DNA of 64,000 nt from Fibrobacterota bacterium. Lineage in GTDB: Bacteria; Fibrobacterota; Chitinivibrionia; Chitinivibrionales; Chitinispirillaceae. Below are positions 43,136-51,668 of the stretch, piece after piece; the first letter of the stretch is position 1; each line of letters opens with the position of its first letter. Made by a program: the position numbers and the translations under genes. The notes beneath the pieces are model-generated. The model was not told the DNA's origin, searched no databases, and saw only the letters and a list, made by a program, of their open reading frames with translations. Location of the stretch: the NCBI GenBank assembly GCA_023436145.1, contig JAEZKP010000087.1, positions 51,854-115,853 of the forward strand, written 5' to 3'.

Positions 43136-44431
43136 ATGGATCAGTTCAAAATTCCTCCAGGTTTCGCCGATACCATTAATTTCCCTCTTTTTGAAGCAAT
43201 CTCGGGTAGAAGATCCCGCAGATTTTTCAGGGGAGCCGAGATTCCCGATGGCGTATTTACCTATAAATCCAAACATCCACCGCTTCCTCTTTCCGAACTT
43301 GAGAAAAATCTGCTTCTGGTTGCTTGCGCCACTAATACCAGCTGGCATCACATGATCTATAGAGCCCAGCTATATGCTCCTTTTTTATCCAACTATTCTG
43401 CCAGTGCAGCAGGTCGAACATTCCCCAGTTCCGCCGGTTTTCATACAAGTATGACATTTTTTACCGACGATAACGGAGTATACGTTTTAAACAACCGCGA
43501 TTCCATAAACATCGCCCAGCGACAGGAAAACGGTGCCCTGGAGCTCACAGATCTAATAGATGACATAAAAAGAAAAACCATAAAAATCGGTTCACAGAGA
43601 CTCTCTTTACCACCAGTAACTCCCTATACCGAACCACATAATACCTGGGTAGTAAATCATCCGGGCACATTTCTAATAATACCAGTTGGTGACCTCTCTC
43701 AGCATCTTCTGCTGAACCTGTGTTATATGCTGCAAAATGGAAAGGTAATCTATGATGATATCCACAAGCGGGCGGTCCCTCATATATCCAATTTCAAGTC
43801 TATAGTAAACACAGATAATACCTGGCCACTAACTTTCGTTGAGCAATGGTCATTTGGCGAATTAACCGCAGAACTATCAACCAGCTGTTACGCAGGAACG
43901 CTGGCACTTCAATCGATGGGACTAGGAGGTTGGATGTTCAACGGACTGGATGCATTCAGTGTCCTTGGAGCAAGTGGAACACCAGAAGTCAGAGGACTTG
44001 GATTCCGATACGATACCAACGATAATTGGCCCTACCCAAATGTTACCGGATTGACCGGTATAATGGAAGGGTACTGCCCTCCTCATTATCCCGATATGCA
44101 GCTGGCAGTCGAAGCAATATATGACCGTAAATTCGGCCCAGGAGGCCCCTTCCATAGAGAGACTCCCGGGCCCTGGAAAAATTCCGCTGAGGTACGTTCC
44201 TCAGCACAGATTCACGATAAACAGTTCCGTGAATGCGTTTCTTTGCAGGCACAATACATTCTCGATACATTCGGAAAGTTCCCTGGAACGGTTCCGTCTA
44301 TTTTCTGTATTGTATACCTGCAGGCGCATCATCTCGACCTTGATTTTTACGACTTTTTCTACAAAAAAGGTGCCTACCTGCAGTCTCATGTAGACCATCT
44401 GAGAAAATGGCACTCCGATTTTTATCCTTAA
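43136..44431 (+). CDS. Unrecognised 431-residue protein, possibly nitroreductase-like
   Basis: I do not recognise a family with confidence. The N-terminus (FEAISGRRSRRFFRGAEI followed by LSELEKNLLLVACATN) resembles the start of nitroreductase-fold flavoproteins, which often carry an RRSxRxF motif. The rest has no signal peptide or membrane segment. Conserved-looking stretches are GGWMFNGLDAFSVLG, TDNTWPLTFVEQWS and GLTGIMEGYCPPHYPDM, with many aromatic residues. Length is twice that of usual nitroreductases. It stands alone between mlaE (divergent) and a short unknown gene. An enzyme role is likely, but the reaction is unknown. Confidence 0.65.
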   Translation: MDQFKIPPGFADTINFPLFEAISGRRSRRFFRGAEIPDGVFTYKSKHPPLPLSELEKNLLLVACATNTSWHHMIYRAQLYAPFLSNYSASAAGRTFPSSAGFHTSMTFFTDDNGVYVLNNRDSINIAQRQENGALELTDLIDDIKRKTIKIGSQRLSLPPVTPYTEPHNTWVVNHPGTFLIIPVGDLSQHLLLNLCYMLQNGKVIYDDIHKRAVPHISNFKSIVNTDNTWPLTFVEQWSFGELTAELSTSCYAGTLALQSMGLGGWMFNGLDAFSVLGASGTPEVRGLGFRYDTNDNWPYPNVTGLTGIMEGYCPPHYPDMQLAVEAIYDRKFGPGGPFHRETPGPWKNSAEVRSSAQIHDKQFRECVSLQAQYILDTFGKFPGTVPSIFCIVYLQAHHLDLDFYDFFYKKGAYLQSHVDHLRKWHSDFYP

Positions 44432-44510
44432 CAGCCAAAATACGTCCCTGGTTATTTTTTGTTAATAGTGATGTATTCTTTCTTTTTTTGAGCAGACAAG
44501 AATTTATATT

Positions 44511-44525
44511 ATTATACAGTATAAT
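44511..44525 (+). promoter_or_regulatory. Palindrome containing a perfect TATAAT box
   Basis: ATTATAC-A-GTATAAT is a perfect 7+1+7 palindrome about 50 nt upstream of the GTG-started gene at 44573. It contains TATAAT, but no good -35 hexamer is seen at 17 nt. Possible repressor-overlapped promoter. Confidence 0.35.
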
Positions 44526-44572
44526 TGTATTAACCTATTTAACCGCAAAAATACGTCGCAAAGGAGTTACTT

Positions 44573-45037
44573 GTGAAGATAAACAGCGATGTCTTTATAC
44601 GGAATACCCTGCTTGAGGGTTATGACTTTTTTATAAAAGACGAATTCCATAAAGAATACCACTTTAAAATCGCCTCCTTCCCCATACCAGCGGGACTTCT
44701 TTCCGAAGCAATCGAAATCACAGCTAATGATTCTCCCGGCTACACCTTTAACCAGATCTCCTCTTTTAATGCCGATGTGGAATATGCAGAACTGTTGCTA
44801 AAAGAAAAAATTAAAAAAGGGATCAATCAAAAGTACCACTCCAATATTATCAACCGGCAACTGATTGAGAAAAAAAGTCTCTGTGGACGTATCGAATCGC
44901 ATTATGGTGACCTGAACACCAAATATCATAAAGCTCTGTTAGTGGAAAATACCAGGTTAACTATCGAAGAGTTCGCCGAGCTGATCGATCAGCTGAAAGG
45001 CTTTGAATTTGAGTTCCGTATAAAAGATGCATTATAA
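44573..45037 (+). CDS. Hypothetical 154-residue cytoplasmic protein
   Basis: No family recognised. GTG start supported by AAGGAG 6 nt upstream. The sequence has a mixed alpha/beta N-terminal half (FFIKDEFHKEYHFKIASFPI, SEAIEITANDSPGYTF) and a helical, Lys-rich C-terminal half (EYAELLLKEKIKKGINQKY, EEFAELIDQLKGFEFEFRI). No signal, membrane segment or Cys cluster. It sits alone before the transglycosylase gene. Confidence 0.68.
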   Translation: MKINSDVFIRNTLLEGYDFFIKDEFHKEYHFKIASFPIPAGLLSEAIEITANDSPGYTFNQISSFNADVEYAELLLKEKIKKGINQKYHSNIINRQLIEKKSLCGRIESHYGDLNTKYHKALLVENTRLTIEEFAELIDQLKGFEFEFRIKDAL

Positions 45038-45121
45038 AGGATTATCTGCGATTCTGATGGCCCGATCCGATTTGCTTCTATATGTTTTAATAGTTATATT
45101 CCGGATCAATTATCTGGGAAT

Positions 45122-46006
45122 ATGACTATGCGAATCGATCCGTTAAAGTTATGTTTCAATATCATTAAAATAACCCTGGCAGTAGTTGCAGGGTTGTTAC
45201 TAACCTATTCAGTGGTTTTTTCAATAACAACCACAATTCTTATCTACAAAGGTTACCAACTTGCTAAAGCCCCTGTTAATCAGGTAAAGTTGCTAAAGAA
45301 CTCAAATCCCGATGAATCGGTCTTTATGACCAGATATCGCAAACAGCTCTCAGATGAGGGTTCGCCTGATTCACTCATTCACAGTTTCATTCCTTTGGAT
45401 TCTATTTCGCCACATCTGAAAAAAGCGGTGATCGCAGCTGAAGATGATGGTTTTTACACTCATCCTGGTATTGACCTGGAAGCAATTATCCAGGCATCCG
45501 AGTTCAATAAAATACAGGGTGAATTTAAACGGGGTGCTTCCACCCTTACTCAACAAGTAGCTAAGAATCTTTTTCTGGGTGCAGAGAAGAGCTTTGAACG
45601 CAAAGTTAAAGAACTGGGCTTTGCATTGTTAATGGAGCACTACCTGGGAAAGGACCGTATACTGGAATTATATCTCAATTATGCCCAGTGGGGTAAAAAC
45701 ATATTTGGTTGTGAAGCTGCCAGTCAGTACTATTTTAAAAAAAGTGCTTCACAGTTAAACAGAAATGAAGCAGCACGGCTCGCTGCTGTGCTGGCTATGC
45801 CTTCAAAATTAACTCCTTTTCATAAAACCAACTTCATGGGAAAAAGACTGGGAGTGATCGCCAACAACCTCTATTTGCATAAACTCATTGATGATGAAGG
45901 GTTCTTCGGACTTACCGGTTCACTTCCCCCTCGCAAAGACTCTCTGCAACTTAACAACAAAGAAAAAGAGAAACAGGTCCCGGTCGAAAACCGTATGGCC
46001 TTCTAA
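45122..46006 (+). CDS. mtgA: Monofunctional biosynthetic peptidoglycan transglycosylase
   Basis: A 294-residue GT51 enzyme with one N-terminal membrane anchor (about 10-45). Donor-site glutamate lies in VIAAEDDGFYTHPG, followed by KRGASTLTQQVAKNLFLG and ELYLNYAQWGKNIFGCEAAS, the GT51 core. No transpeptidase domain is present, so it polymerises lipid II into glycan strands without cross-linking. Two ATGs, 45122 and 45128, are possible. Confidence 0.9.
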   Translation: MTMRIDPLKLCFNIIKITLAVVAGLLLTYSVVFSITTTILIYKGYQLAKAPVNQVKLLKNSNPDESVFMTRYRKQLSDEGSPDSLIHSFIPLDSISPHLKKAVIAAEDDGFYTHPGIDLEAIIQASEFNKIQGEFKRGASTLTQQVAKNLFLGAEKSFERKVKELGFALLMEHYLGKDRILELYLNYAQWGKNIFGCEAASQYYFKKSASQLNRNEAARLAAVLAMPSKLTPFHKTNFMGKRLGVIANNLYLHKLIDDEGFFGLTGSLPPRKDSLQLNNKEKEKQVPVENRMAF

Positions 46007-46120
46007 TAAAGCGTTTCCTGATATTGCTGGAGCTAAATTTTCCCCCTACCGGCAGATTTTTCCTGGTGACGCAACTCCCGATTATTACATAACTATCTGT
46101 TTTTCAAGCAGTTACCCTTA

Positions 46121-46135
46121 TGGCATACTGATTGC
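46121..46135 (+). promoter_or_regulatory. Sigma-54-type promoter of the flgJ operon
   Basis: TGGCATA-N4-TTGC has the -24 GG and -12 GC doublets exactly 12 nt apart, as in sigma-54 promoters. Transcription would begin near 46147, leaving a leader of about 20 nt that holds the GGAAGGAG ribosome-binding site of flgJ. The flagellin promoter has the same TGGCATA-N4-TTGC form. Confidence 0.7.
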
Positions 46136-46168
46136 GAGCACCAGGGAACCGGAAGGAGCAGAAACCTT

Positions 46169-46945
46169 ATGTACACTCAGACAGTCTCCACCGGATCTGC
46201 ATACACACCGCAACAGATAAAAAAAGTTGCACAGGAATTTGAAGCATTATTCTCATCGATGATGCTTAGAGCCATGCGTAAGACAGTGGGCGAAAACCCT
46301 CTTATTCCCATGAGCATGGGTGAAAAAGTGTACACAGAGATGCTTGATGATGAATATGCAACACTATTAAGCAATCATTCCTCATTTGGTCTTTCTGATT
46401 TGATTTTTAAAGAGCTACAAGGTAAGCAAAATGGACAGTCTCCAATAAATCAACTTAGAAATCTGCGCAGCAAAGATTTGCCTTTAATGGATAACTCATT
46501 TGTACCGTCAGACTATCAATTTAAGACTCAATCCAGTGATGGATTATCCAGAGCAAGAAAGTGGGATTTTCTGGTTTCTGATGCAGCTGAGAAATATGGA
46601 GTTGACAAAGACCTGGTGTTTGCCATTATCGCCCGGGAATCTGCTGGAAACCCTTATGCCATTTCCAGAGCCGGAGCAAAAGGATTGATGCAGCTTATGG
46701 ATAGTACAGCTGCAGAGATGGGAGTCAACCAACCTTTTAATCCCCGGCAGAATATCGATGGAGGTGTCAAGTATTTCAGAAAGATGCTGGATCAGTTCGA
46801 TGGTGATGTAAAACTGGCACTGGCATCCTATAATGCAGGTCCGGCAGCAGTAAAAAAGTATAATGGAATTCCCCCTTACCCCGAAACTGTAAACTACGTC
46901 GATGCAGTACTCAGTCTGCGGGAGCGGTTTTCAAGGAAGGATTGA
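46169..46945 (+). CDS. flgJ: Flagellar FlgJ-type protein: rod-binding domain fused to lytic transglycosylase
   Basis: A 258-residue protein. Residues about 15-85 are the FlgJ rod-binding domain (FEALFSSMMLRAMRKTVG, EMLDDEYATLLS). Residues about 130-258 form an SLT-type lytic transglycosylase with catalytic Glu157 in IIARESAGNP, then GLMQLMDSTAAEMGV and ASYNAGPAAVKKYNG. It caps rod assembly and cuts peptidoglycan to let the rod through. In E. coli FlgJ the second domain is instead a glucosaminidase. It overlaps the flgN region by a few nt and heads the operon flgJ-flgN-flgK-flgL. Confidence 0.9.
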   Translation: MYTQTVSTGSAYTPQQIKKVAQEFEALFSSMMLRAMRKTVGENPLIPMSMGEKVYTEMLDDEYATLLSNHSSFGLSDLIFKELQGKQNGQSPINQLRNLRSKDLPLMDNSFVPSDYQFKTQSSDGLSRARKWDFLVSDAAEKYGVDKDLVFAIIARESAGNPYAISRAGAKGLMQLMDSTAAEMGVNQPFNPRQNIDGGVKYFRKMLDQFDGDVKLALASYNAGPAAVKKYNGIPPYPETVNYVDAVLSLRERFSRKD

Positions 46946-46947
46946 TT

Positions 46948-47448
46948 ATGGATAAACTGTTTGAACAATTGGCAGAGATCTTAAGCAGAGAGAGCGAAAT
47001 CCATCAGGATCTTCTTAAAACCGCAAAAACATTCAATGAAGCCATCAAAGCGGAAGACCTTGAATCGATACAGAATTGTACATCGATTCATGATGAACAG
47101 GTTTGCCAGATCGCAAAACTTGAGGAGAAGAGGATTGAGTGTACTTCTGAGATTGCTGGCCTGTTAGGGATAAAAGATGAGATTCCAAAGATCAGTGCAA
47201 TACTTCCAAGAGTGCCTCAAGAGTGGCAGAAGCGTTTTTCTGCGCTTCAGATGGTGCTTAAGGAGCAGATTATGGAAATATCGAAAATCAATACTTCCAA
47301 CCGCATCCTTTTGCAGGAAGGGCTCTCTTTTATCAATAACAATGTCAGGATTTTTCAGCAGCCCACCACCCGGAATTTCCAGTATGGAGGAAAAGGTAAA
47401 TCGGCAGGTATTCCTGTCAGCCGCAATCTCATAAACAAAGTAGTATAA
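46948..47448 (+). CDS. flgN: FlgN-family flagellar export chaperone
   Basis: A 166-residue, mostly helical protein from ATG 46948; AAGGAAGG lies 7 nt upstream, and the earlier TTG overlapping flgJ is unlikely. It has the FlgN-type pattern (LAEILSRESEIHQDLLKTAK, then long helices and an Arg/Lys-rich C-terminus). FlgN holds the hook-associated proteins FlgK and FlgL for export. Its position just upstream of flgK and flgL supports the call. Confidence 0.83.
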   Translation: MDKLFEQLAEILSRESEIHQDLLKTAKTFNEAIKAEDLESIQNCTSIHDEQVCQIAKLEEKRIECTSEIAGLLGIKDEIPKISAILPRVPQEWQKRFSALQMVLKEQIMEISKINTSNRILLQEGLSFINNNVRIFQQPTTRNFQYGGKGKSAGIPVSRNLINKVV

Positions 47449-47460
47449 GGCGGAAATCTC

Positions 47461-49140
47461 ATGAGTCTGTTATCTGTTTTAAATGTTGGTACGCGGGCTT
47501 TGTTTGCATCACAGCTGGCAATGGATGTTGCAGGTCAGAACATTTCCAATGCGGATGTCGAGGGCTATTCACGCAAACGCCTCAATCTCCAGCCGGATTA
47601 CCGCTATGATTCCACATACGGTCAGATCGGGATAGGTGTGGAAATTATCAACATAGAACGTATGCGTAATTTATTCATCGACGAACAGATAAGACGCCAG
47701 AACCATGAGGTGGGTTATTATGAGGAATTGGATAACACTCTGGAGAACATTGAAAACATATTTACAGAACCCAGTGATACCGGAGTGATTCACTTTGTTG
47801 ACCAATTTTTTGACAGCTGGCAAAACCTGGCCAATAACCCATCAGATATTTCCGCCAGGACCATGGTCAGGACAAATGCAGAGATCCTCATTGACGTTTT
47901 CCACAACGTGGCCGGAGAACTGGCAAATTTCCGCCAGACCAGAAATGAGGAACTCCAGCAACAGGTTAATAAAATTAATGAGGTTGTCAAGGAATTACAC
48001 AATCTTAACCTGGAAATCGGAACAGTTGAACTGAATAATCAGAATGCCAACGACAGCCGCGATAGAAGAGATCTTCTGCTTAAGGATCTATCAAAAATTA
48101 TTGATATTTCAGTGGTGGAGAATGATTCAGGCCAGATTACTGTCACCACATCCGGGAATATAATTGTTTCTCCGGTTTTCTACCAGGAGTTGGAAACCGC
48201 CACTACTACCACCCGGCTTTCTGATGGAACTACTCTTTTGGAAACGGGGGTACGGTTTTCCAATTCCAAAAACCTGTTCAAACCTCAGGGTGGACAGATA
48301 AAAGGGTTAATGGAATCCAGGGATAAGATAATACCTGAATACCAGAAACAACTAGACATCTTAGCTAATGGTATAGTGGAAAAGGTAAACCAGCTGCATA
48401 GTGCAGGATACAATCTCAAAGGATTTACTGGAATAGAATTTTTTGACTCGAGTGTTACCGGTGCATCGAACATAAAGCTGAGTGCATCGATACTGACAGA
48501 TGTTAACAATATAGCTGCAGCTTCAGGCGGAGAAACTCATCCTGCAAGCCAGAATCTTTTGGCCGCAGGAACACATGATTTCGGAACAACTCCTTTGCAG
48601 CTTTATCGTGATCCTTCAGCAGTTCCTCTGGTAGAAGCAAGAAACATCCTCAATGGAACAGTGATAGTCTCCACTGGTACCACGACTCTGGTGGAAGGCT
48701 CTGACTATCATATCGATTATGTCAATGGAACGTTTCAAATGCTTCATAGTGGATATGATGGTGAAGATTTACAGATTGATTTCAATTACCGTTCGGGAGG
48801 ATTTGCCGGCCCCGGTGATAACAGTAACGCAGTCAGAATTGCCAATCTGCGCAGTGAATTGACCATGAACATGGATGTACATGGAAATGGTACCTCCAGT
48901 TTCACCGAATATTACAGTTCGATGATCGGAAGACTTGGGCTGAGCCGCAATGAAGCCGATTCGAATTTGCAGACCAGAATATTTCTGATCAATCAATATG
49001 AAACACACCAGGATGCCATTGCCGGAGTATCTCTGGACGAAGAGATGGCAGATCTGATAAAATACCAGCATACCTATCAGGCTGCCGCACGGCTTATCTC
49101 CATTGCAGATGAGATGCTGGATACGCTTTTAAACATTTGA
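47461..49140 (+). CDS. flgK: Flagellar hook-associated protein 1
   Basis: A 559-residue protein. The N-terminal ALFASQLAMDVAGQNISNAD and the C-terminal VSLDEEMADLIKYQHTYQAA are diagnostic of FlgK. It connects hook and filament. The variable middle (about 330-480) contains strand-rich inserts such as TTTLVEGSDYHIDYVNG, a type of segment also found in the downstream FlgL (TSYVEGVDYEVDYEAG), suggesting related surface domains in both junction proteins. It lies 12 nt after flgN. Confidence 0.95.
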   Translation: MSLLSVLNVGTRALFASQLAMDVAGQNISNADVEGYSRKRLNLQPDYRYDSTYGQIGIGVEIINIERMRNLFIDEQIRRQNHEVGYYEELDNTLENIENIFTEPSDTGVIHFVDQFFDSWQNLANNPSDISARTMVRTNAEILIDVFHNVAGELANFRQTRNEELQQQVNKINEVVKELHNLNLEIGTVELNNQNANDSRDRRDLLLKDLSKIIDISVVENDSGQITVTTSGNIIVSPVFYQELETATTTTRLSDGTTLLETGVRFSNSKNLFKPQGGQIKGLMESRDKIIPEYQKQLDILANGIVEKVNQLHSAGYNLKGFTGIEFFDSSVTGASNIKLSASILTDVNNIAAASGGETHPASQNLLAAGTHDFGTTPLQLYRDPSAVPLVEARNILNGTVIVSTGTTTLVEGSDYHIDYVNGTFQMLHSGYDGEDLQIDFNYRSGGFAGPGDNSNAVRIANLRSELTMNMDVHGNGTSSFTEYYSSMIGRLGLSRNEADSNLQTRIFLINQYETHQDAIAGVSLDEEMADLIKYQHTYQAAARLISIADEMLDTLLNI

Positions 49141-49159
49141 ATTTCTGGCGGAGGTATCT

Positions 49160-50368
49160 ATGCGAGTAACAATGAATCAGCTTAACCGCTCGATGCAGTA
49201 TGTGCTCAATAACCGTTATTCTGATTTATGCAATCTTCAGGAGCAGCTTGCCACAGGCAAAAGACTTATGCGACCTTCTGATGAACCGGTCGATGTGGCA
49301 AATGCATTGAAGCTGGAGACCAAATTAAAAGAATACGAACAGTTTAAAAAAAATATCAGTGATGGTCTTGCTTTCATGAACGTTACAGGTACTGCAATGG
49401 AAAGCATGAACACACTTTTGCAGCGAACACGCGAGCTGGCTATCCAGGCTTCCTCTGATACCATCGGTGATACAGAACGGCAATACATAAATAAAGAAGT
49501 GGAACAACTGCTCCGTCAGATGGTGGCACTTATAGATACCAAATACAAAGGAGATTATATATTTAGTGGAAGCCAGACAAAAATTCCACCACTACAAAAT
49601 CTCAGTTCGGTATCTGATACGGCTGAAGATTATACGAATTTACGTATGGCTTATTTTGACAGTTCAGCTGTTGCTGTAGGCTCTACAGTTCAAATGTTCA
49701 ATGGCTTTGATAATACACCGGTTCAGAATATTATTCCGGGAACTTTTAAGTTGCAGATAGCCGGTACTTCATATGTGGAGGGAGTGGATTATGAAGTTGA
49801 TTATGAAGCAGGTACCTTGACAGTCCTCTCTGCGGCACTTCTGATAGATGTTACTCCTGGATCTCCTGCTTACGATGCCTCACAGGTTAAGCTAAGTTTT
49901 GACTATCTGGCCCAGGGAAGAGACATTTACGGCAGCCCCATATCCAGTTGGGGGTCGATCGAACGCACAATCGAGAGCAGCATTACCATGCAGATAAACA
50001 TAACAGCGGATGAATTAACTAATGACATTGCCAGTGGAAACAACCTGATTGGCACCATGATCCGTTTTGGTCAGAATCTTCTCCGCAGCAATCATGCAGG
50101 TATCGAATCTGCGATTTCCGAAATAGATATTGCCTTTAACACCATACTTGCAGCACAGAGTAAAAATGGTGCAAGAATCAACCGCTTTGATACCACTATG
50201 GTTCGTAACGAATCGCAGCATACCGAGACTACAGCATTGCAATCAGAACTGGTAGATGCAGAAATGGCAGAGACCATAAGCCGTTATTTATTAACTGAGA
50301 ATATTTACAATGCGGCGCTCAAAGCTTCATCCAGACTGATTCAGCCATCACTGGTAAATTATCTCTAG
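49160..50368 (+). CDS. flgL: Flagellar hook-associated protein 3
   Basis: A 402-residue protein with flagellin-like termini: QLNRSMQYVLNNRYSDLCNL near the start and a helical C-terminus ending ASSRLIQPSLVNYL. It is the second hook-filament junction protein, binding FlgK and flagellin. GGAGG lies 6 nt before the ATG, 19 nt after flgK. The middle contains a VDYEVDYEAGTLTVL segment like that in FlgK. Confidence 0.93.
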   Translation: MRVTMNQLNRSMQYVLNNRYSDLCNLQEQLATGKRLMRPSDEPVDVANALKLETKLKEYEQFKKNISDGLAFMNVTGTAMESMNTLLQRTRELAIQASSDTIGDTERQYINKEVEQLLRQMVALIDTKYKGDYIFSGSQTKIPPLQNLSSVSDTAEDYTNLRMAYFDSSAVAVGSTVQMFNGFDNTPVQNIIPGTFKLQIAGTSYVEGVDYEVDYEAGTLTVLSAALLIDVTPGSPAYDASQVKLSFDYLAQGRDIYGSPISSWGSIERTIESSITMQINITADELTNDIASGNNLIGTMIRFGQNLLRSNHAGIESAISEIDIAFNTILAAQSKNGARINRFDTTMVRNESQHTETTALQSELVDAEMAETISRYLLTENIYNAALKASSRLIQPSLVNYL

Positions 50369-50437
50369 TGGAGGGAAAAAATTGCCGGGCAGATATTTTA
50401 CATTTGCTTTAAAATATAAAAAAACGGAACTTTTTTC

Positions 50438-50453
50438 TGGCATACATCTTGCA
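50438..50453 (+). promoter_or_regulatory. Sigma-54-type promoter of the flagellin gene
   Basis: TGGCATA-N4-TTGC-A with the GG and GC doublets 12 nt apart, matching the -24/-12 consensus. A start near 50464 gives a leader of about 95 nt before the flagellin ATG. It is the second such site in the flagellar region. Confidence 0.75.
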
Positions 50454-50463
50454 TAATATAGCA

Positions 50464-50558
50464 GACACGCAAGGAAGCTGAAAACGTCAGGATGACACAG
50501 AGAGGCAGTTGGGGCTGAAACCATCTGCAAGGAAGCACCAAATTTACAGGAGGGCATT
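50464..50558 (+). promoter_or_regulatory. Flagellin mRNA leader with multiple GGA motifs (putative CsrA sites)
   Basis: Four GGA motifs occur at 50473, 50490, 50531 and 50549; the last is the ribosome-binding site (ACAGGAGGG). Two lie in the identical 10-mer GCAAGGAAGC (50469 and 50527). A hairpin (GCAGTTGG/CCATCTGC, 50505-50528) lies between them. CsrA binds A(N)GGA motifs in mRNA; the csrA and fliW genes lie downstream, as in the FliW-CsrA-flagellin switch of Bacillus. This is inference from motifs. Confidence 0.58.
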
Positions 50559-51404
50559 ATGCCTCGTATCAACCATAACGTACCAGCAATGATTACAGGG
50601 AATTCTCTGCGCCAGTCAAACAGGAGTGTGCAAAAGTCACTCGAACGGCTGTCAACTGGAATGCGTATTAACCGTGCCGCCGATGATGCTGCCGGTCTCA
50701 GCGTTTCCGAACAATTACGGACCCAGGTTCGCGGACTTAATATGGGTGCCAGAAATATTCAGGATGGTATAGCCCTGTTAAATATTGCAGAAGGTGCGTT
50801 GATAGAGGTCGAATCAATGCTTCAGAGAATGCGTGAGCTGTCAATTCAATCTGCCAATGACACTTTGACTTCCATTGAGCGGGGATATATTCAGATCGAA
50901 GTTGGTGAGCTGCAGGTGGAAATCGATAGAATAGTAGCTGGCACTCAATATAACAGCCAACCTCTTCTAAATGGTGTTGCTCCATGGGGCACTGCTCCGG
51001 GTGGAGTATTACATATCGGTCCCAACAGCGAAAGTGCTACAGATACAATCCAGTACCAGATTGAACCGATGACCACTACTACTCTGGGAGTCTCCTCCAC
51101 AGATCTGGATGTGACCACTCAGGTTAATGCTACTAACGCCATCTCTTCTCTGGATGGGGCTTTGCGCAGTGTAAATGAGTTGCGTGCCACTCTGGGAGCC
51201 ATGACAAACCGCCTGGAACACGCACTGGTAAACCAGGAAAATCAGGAAACCAACATGCAGGCTGCTGAATCGGTTATTCGTGACTCCGATTTTGCACTGG
51301 AAACCAGTATGTTCACCAGAAATCAAATTCTGGAGCAGTCGGCCACTGCAATGCTGGCACAAGCTAACTCGGTTCCACAGAACATTCTCAGTCTACTTCA
51401 ATAA
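50559..51404 (+). CDS. fliC: Flagellin
   Basis: A 281-residue flagellin with conserved D0/D1 termini: MPRINHNVPAMITGNSLRQS and VQKSLERLSTGMRINRAADD at the start, and NMQAAESVIRDSDFALETSM then ILEQSATAMLAQANS at the end. The central domain is very short (about 140-200), so this is a near-minimal filament protein. It is transcribed from its own sigma-54-type promoter and probably controlled post-transcriptionally by CsrA. It lies 190 nt after flgL. GGAGGG precedes the ATG by 5 nt. Confidence 0.96.
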   Translation: MPRINHNVPAMITGNSLRQSNRSVQKSLERLSTGMRINRAADDAAGLSVSEQLRTQVRGLNMGARNIQDGIALLNIAEGALIEVESMLQRMRELSIQSANDTLTSIERGYIQIEVGELQVEIDRIVAGTQYNSQPLLNGVAPWGTAPGGVLHIGPNSESATDTIQYQIEPMTTTTLGVSSTDLDVTTQVNATNAISSLDGALRSVNELRATLGAMTNRLEHALVNQENQETNMQAAESVIRDSDFALETSMFTRNQILEQSATAMLAQANSVPQNILSLLQ

Positions 51405-51417
51405 TGTCCTATAAATT

Positions 51418-51475
51418 TCAGATTTCAGAGTTCTGATCTAAAAATCAGACCTTCTGATTTCTGATTTTATATTTT
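51418..51475 (+). terminator. Flagellin terminator built from TCAGA/TCTGA repeats
   Basis: TCAGAGTTCTGAT and ATCAGACCTTCTGA pair with a small internal loop around CTAAAA, followed by TTTCTGATTTTATATTTTT. The left side overlaps TTTCAGATTTCAGA, a sequence also present at 40519. Confidence 0.55.
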
Positions 51476-51668
51476 TAGGGAACCGGATGATGATTTGGGA
51501 TCGTTTTAGTGTATCTTTTCAATTGTCTGCAATTTGGCCTGAAATCCGCAGTTGAATGCGAAATTACGGTTAAATTTTTAATTTCATAAATCCTGCTTGA
51601 CTGATTGCGAGCCGATAAACCATTTTTGAGTATTACAATTCACCAACCCGTTTGGAGCCGTTATTTTT

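Noticed and set aside
44437..44557. AAAATACGTC repeated about 110 nt apart, possible target-site duplication of a small mobile element
   Set aside because: The DNA between the copies has no terminal inverted repeats or transposase remnant, and the repeat is only 10 bp.
51535..51550. A TGGCCT...CCGC site resembling a sigma-54 promoter before fliW
   Set aside because: The -12 element reads CCGC instead of TTGC; too weak next to the two good sites.
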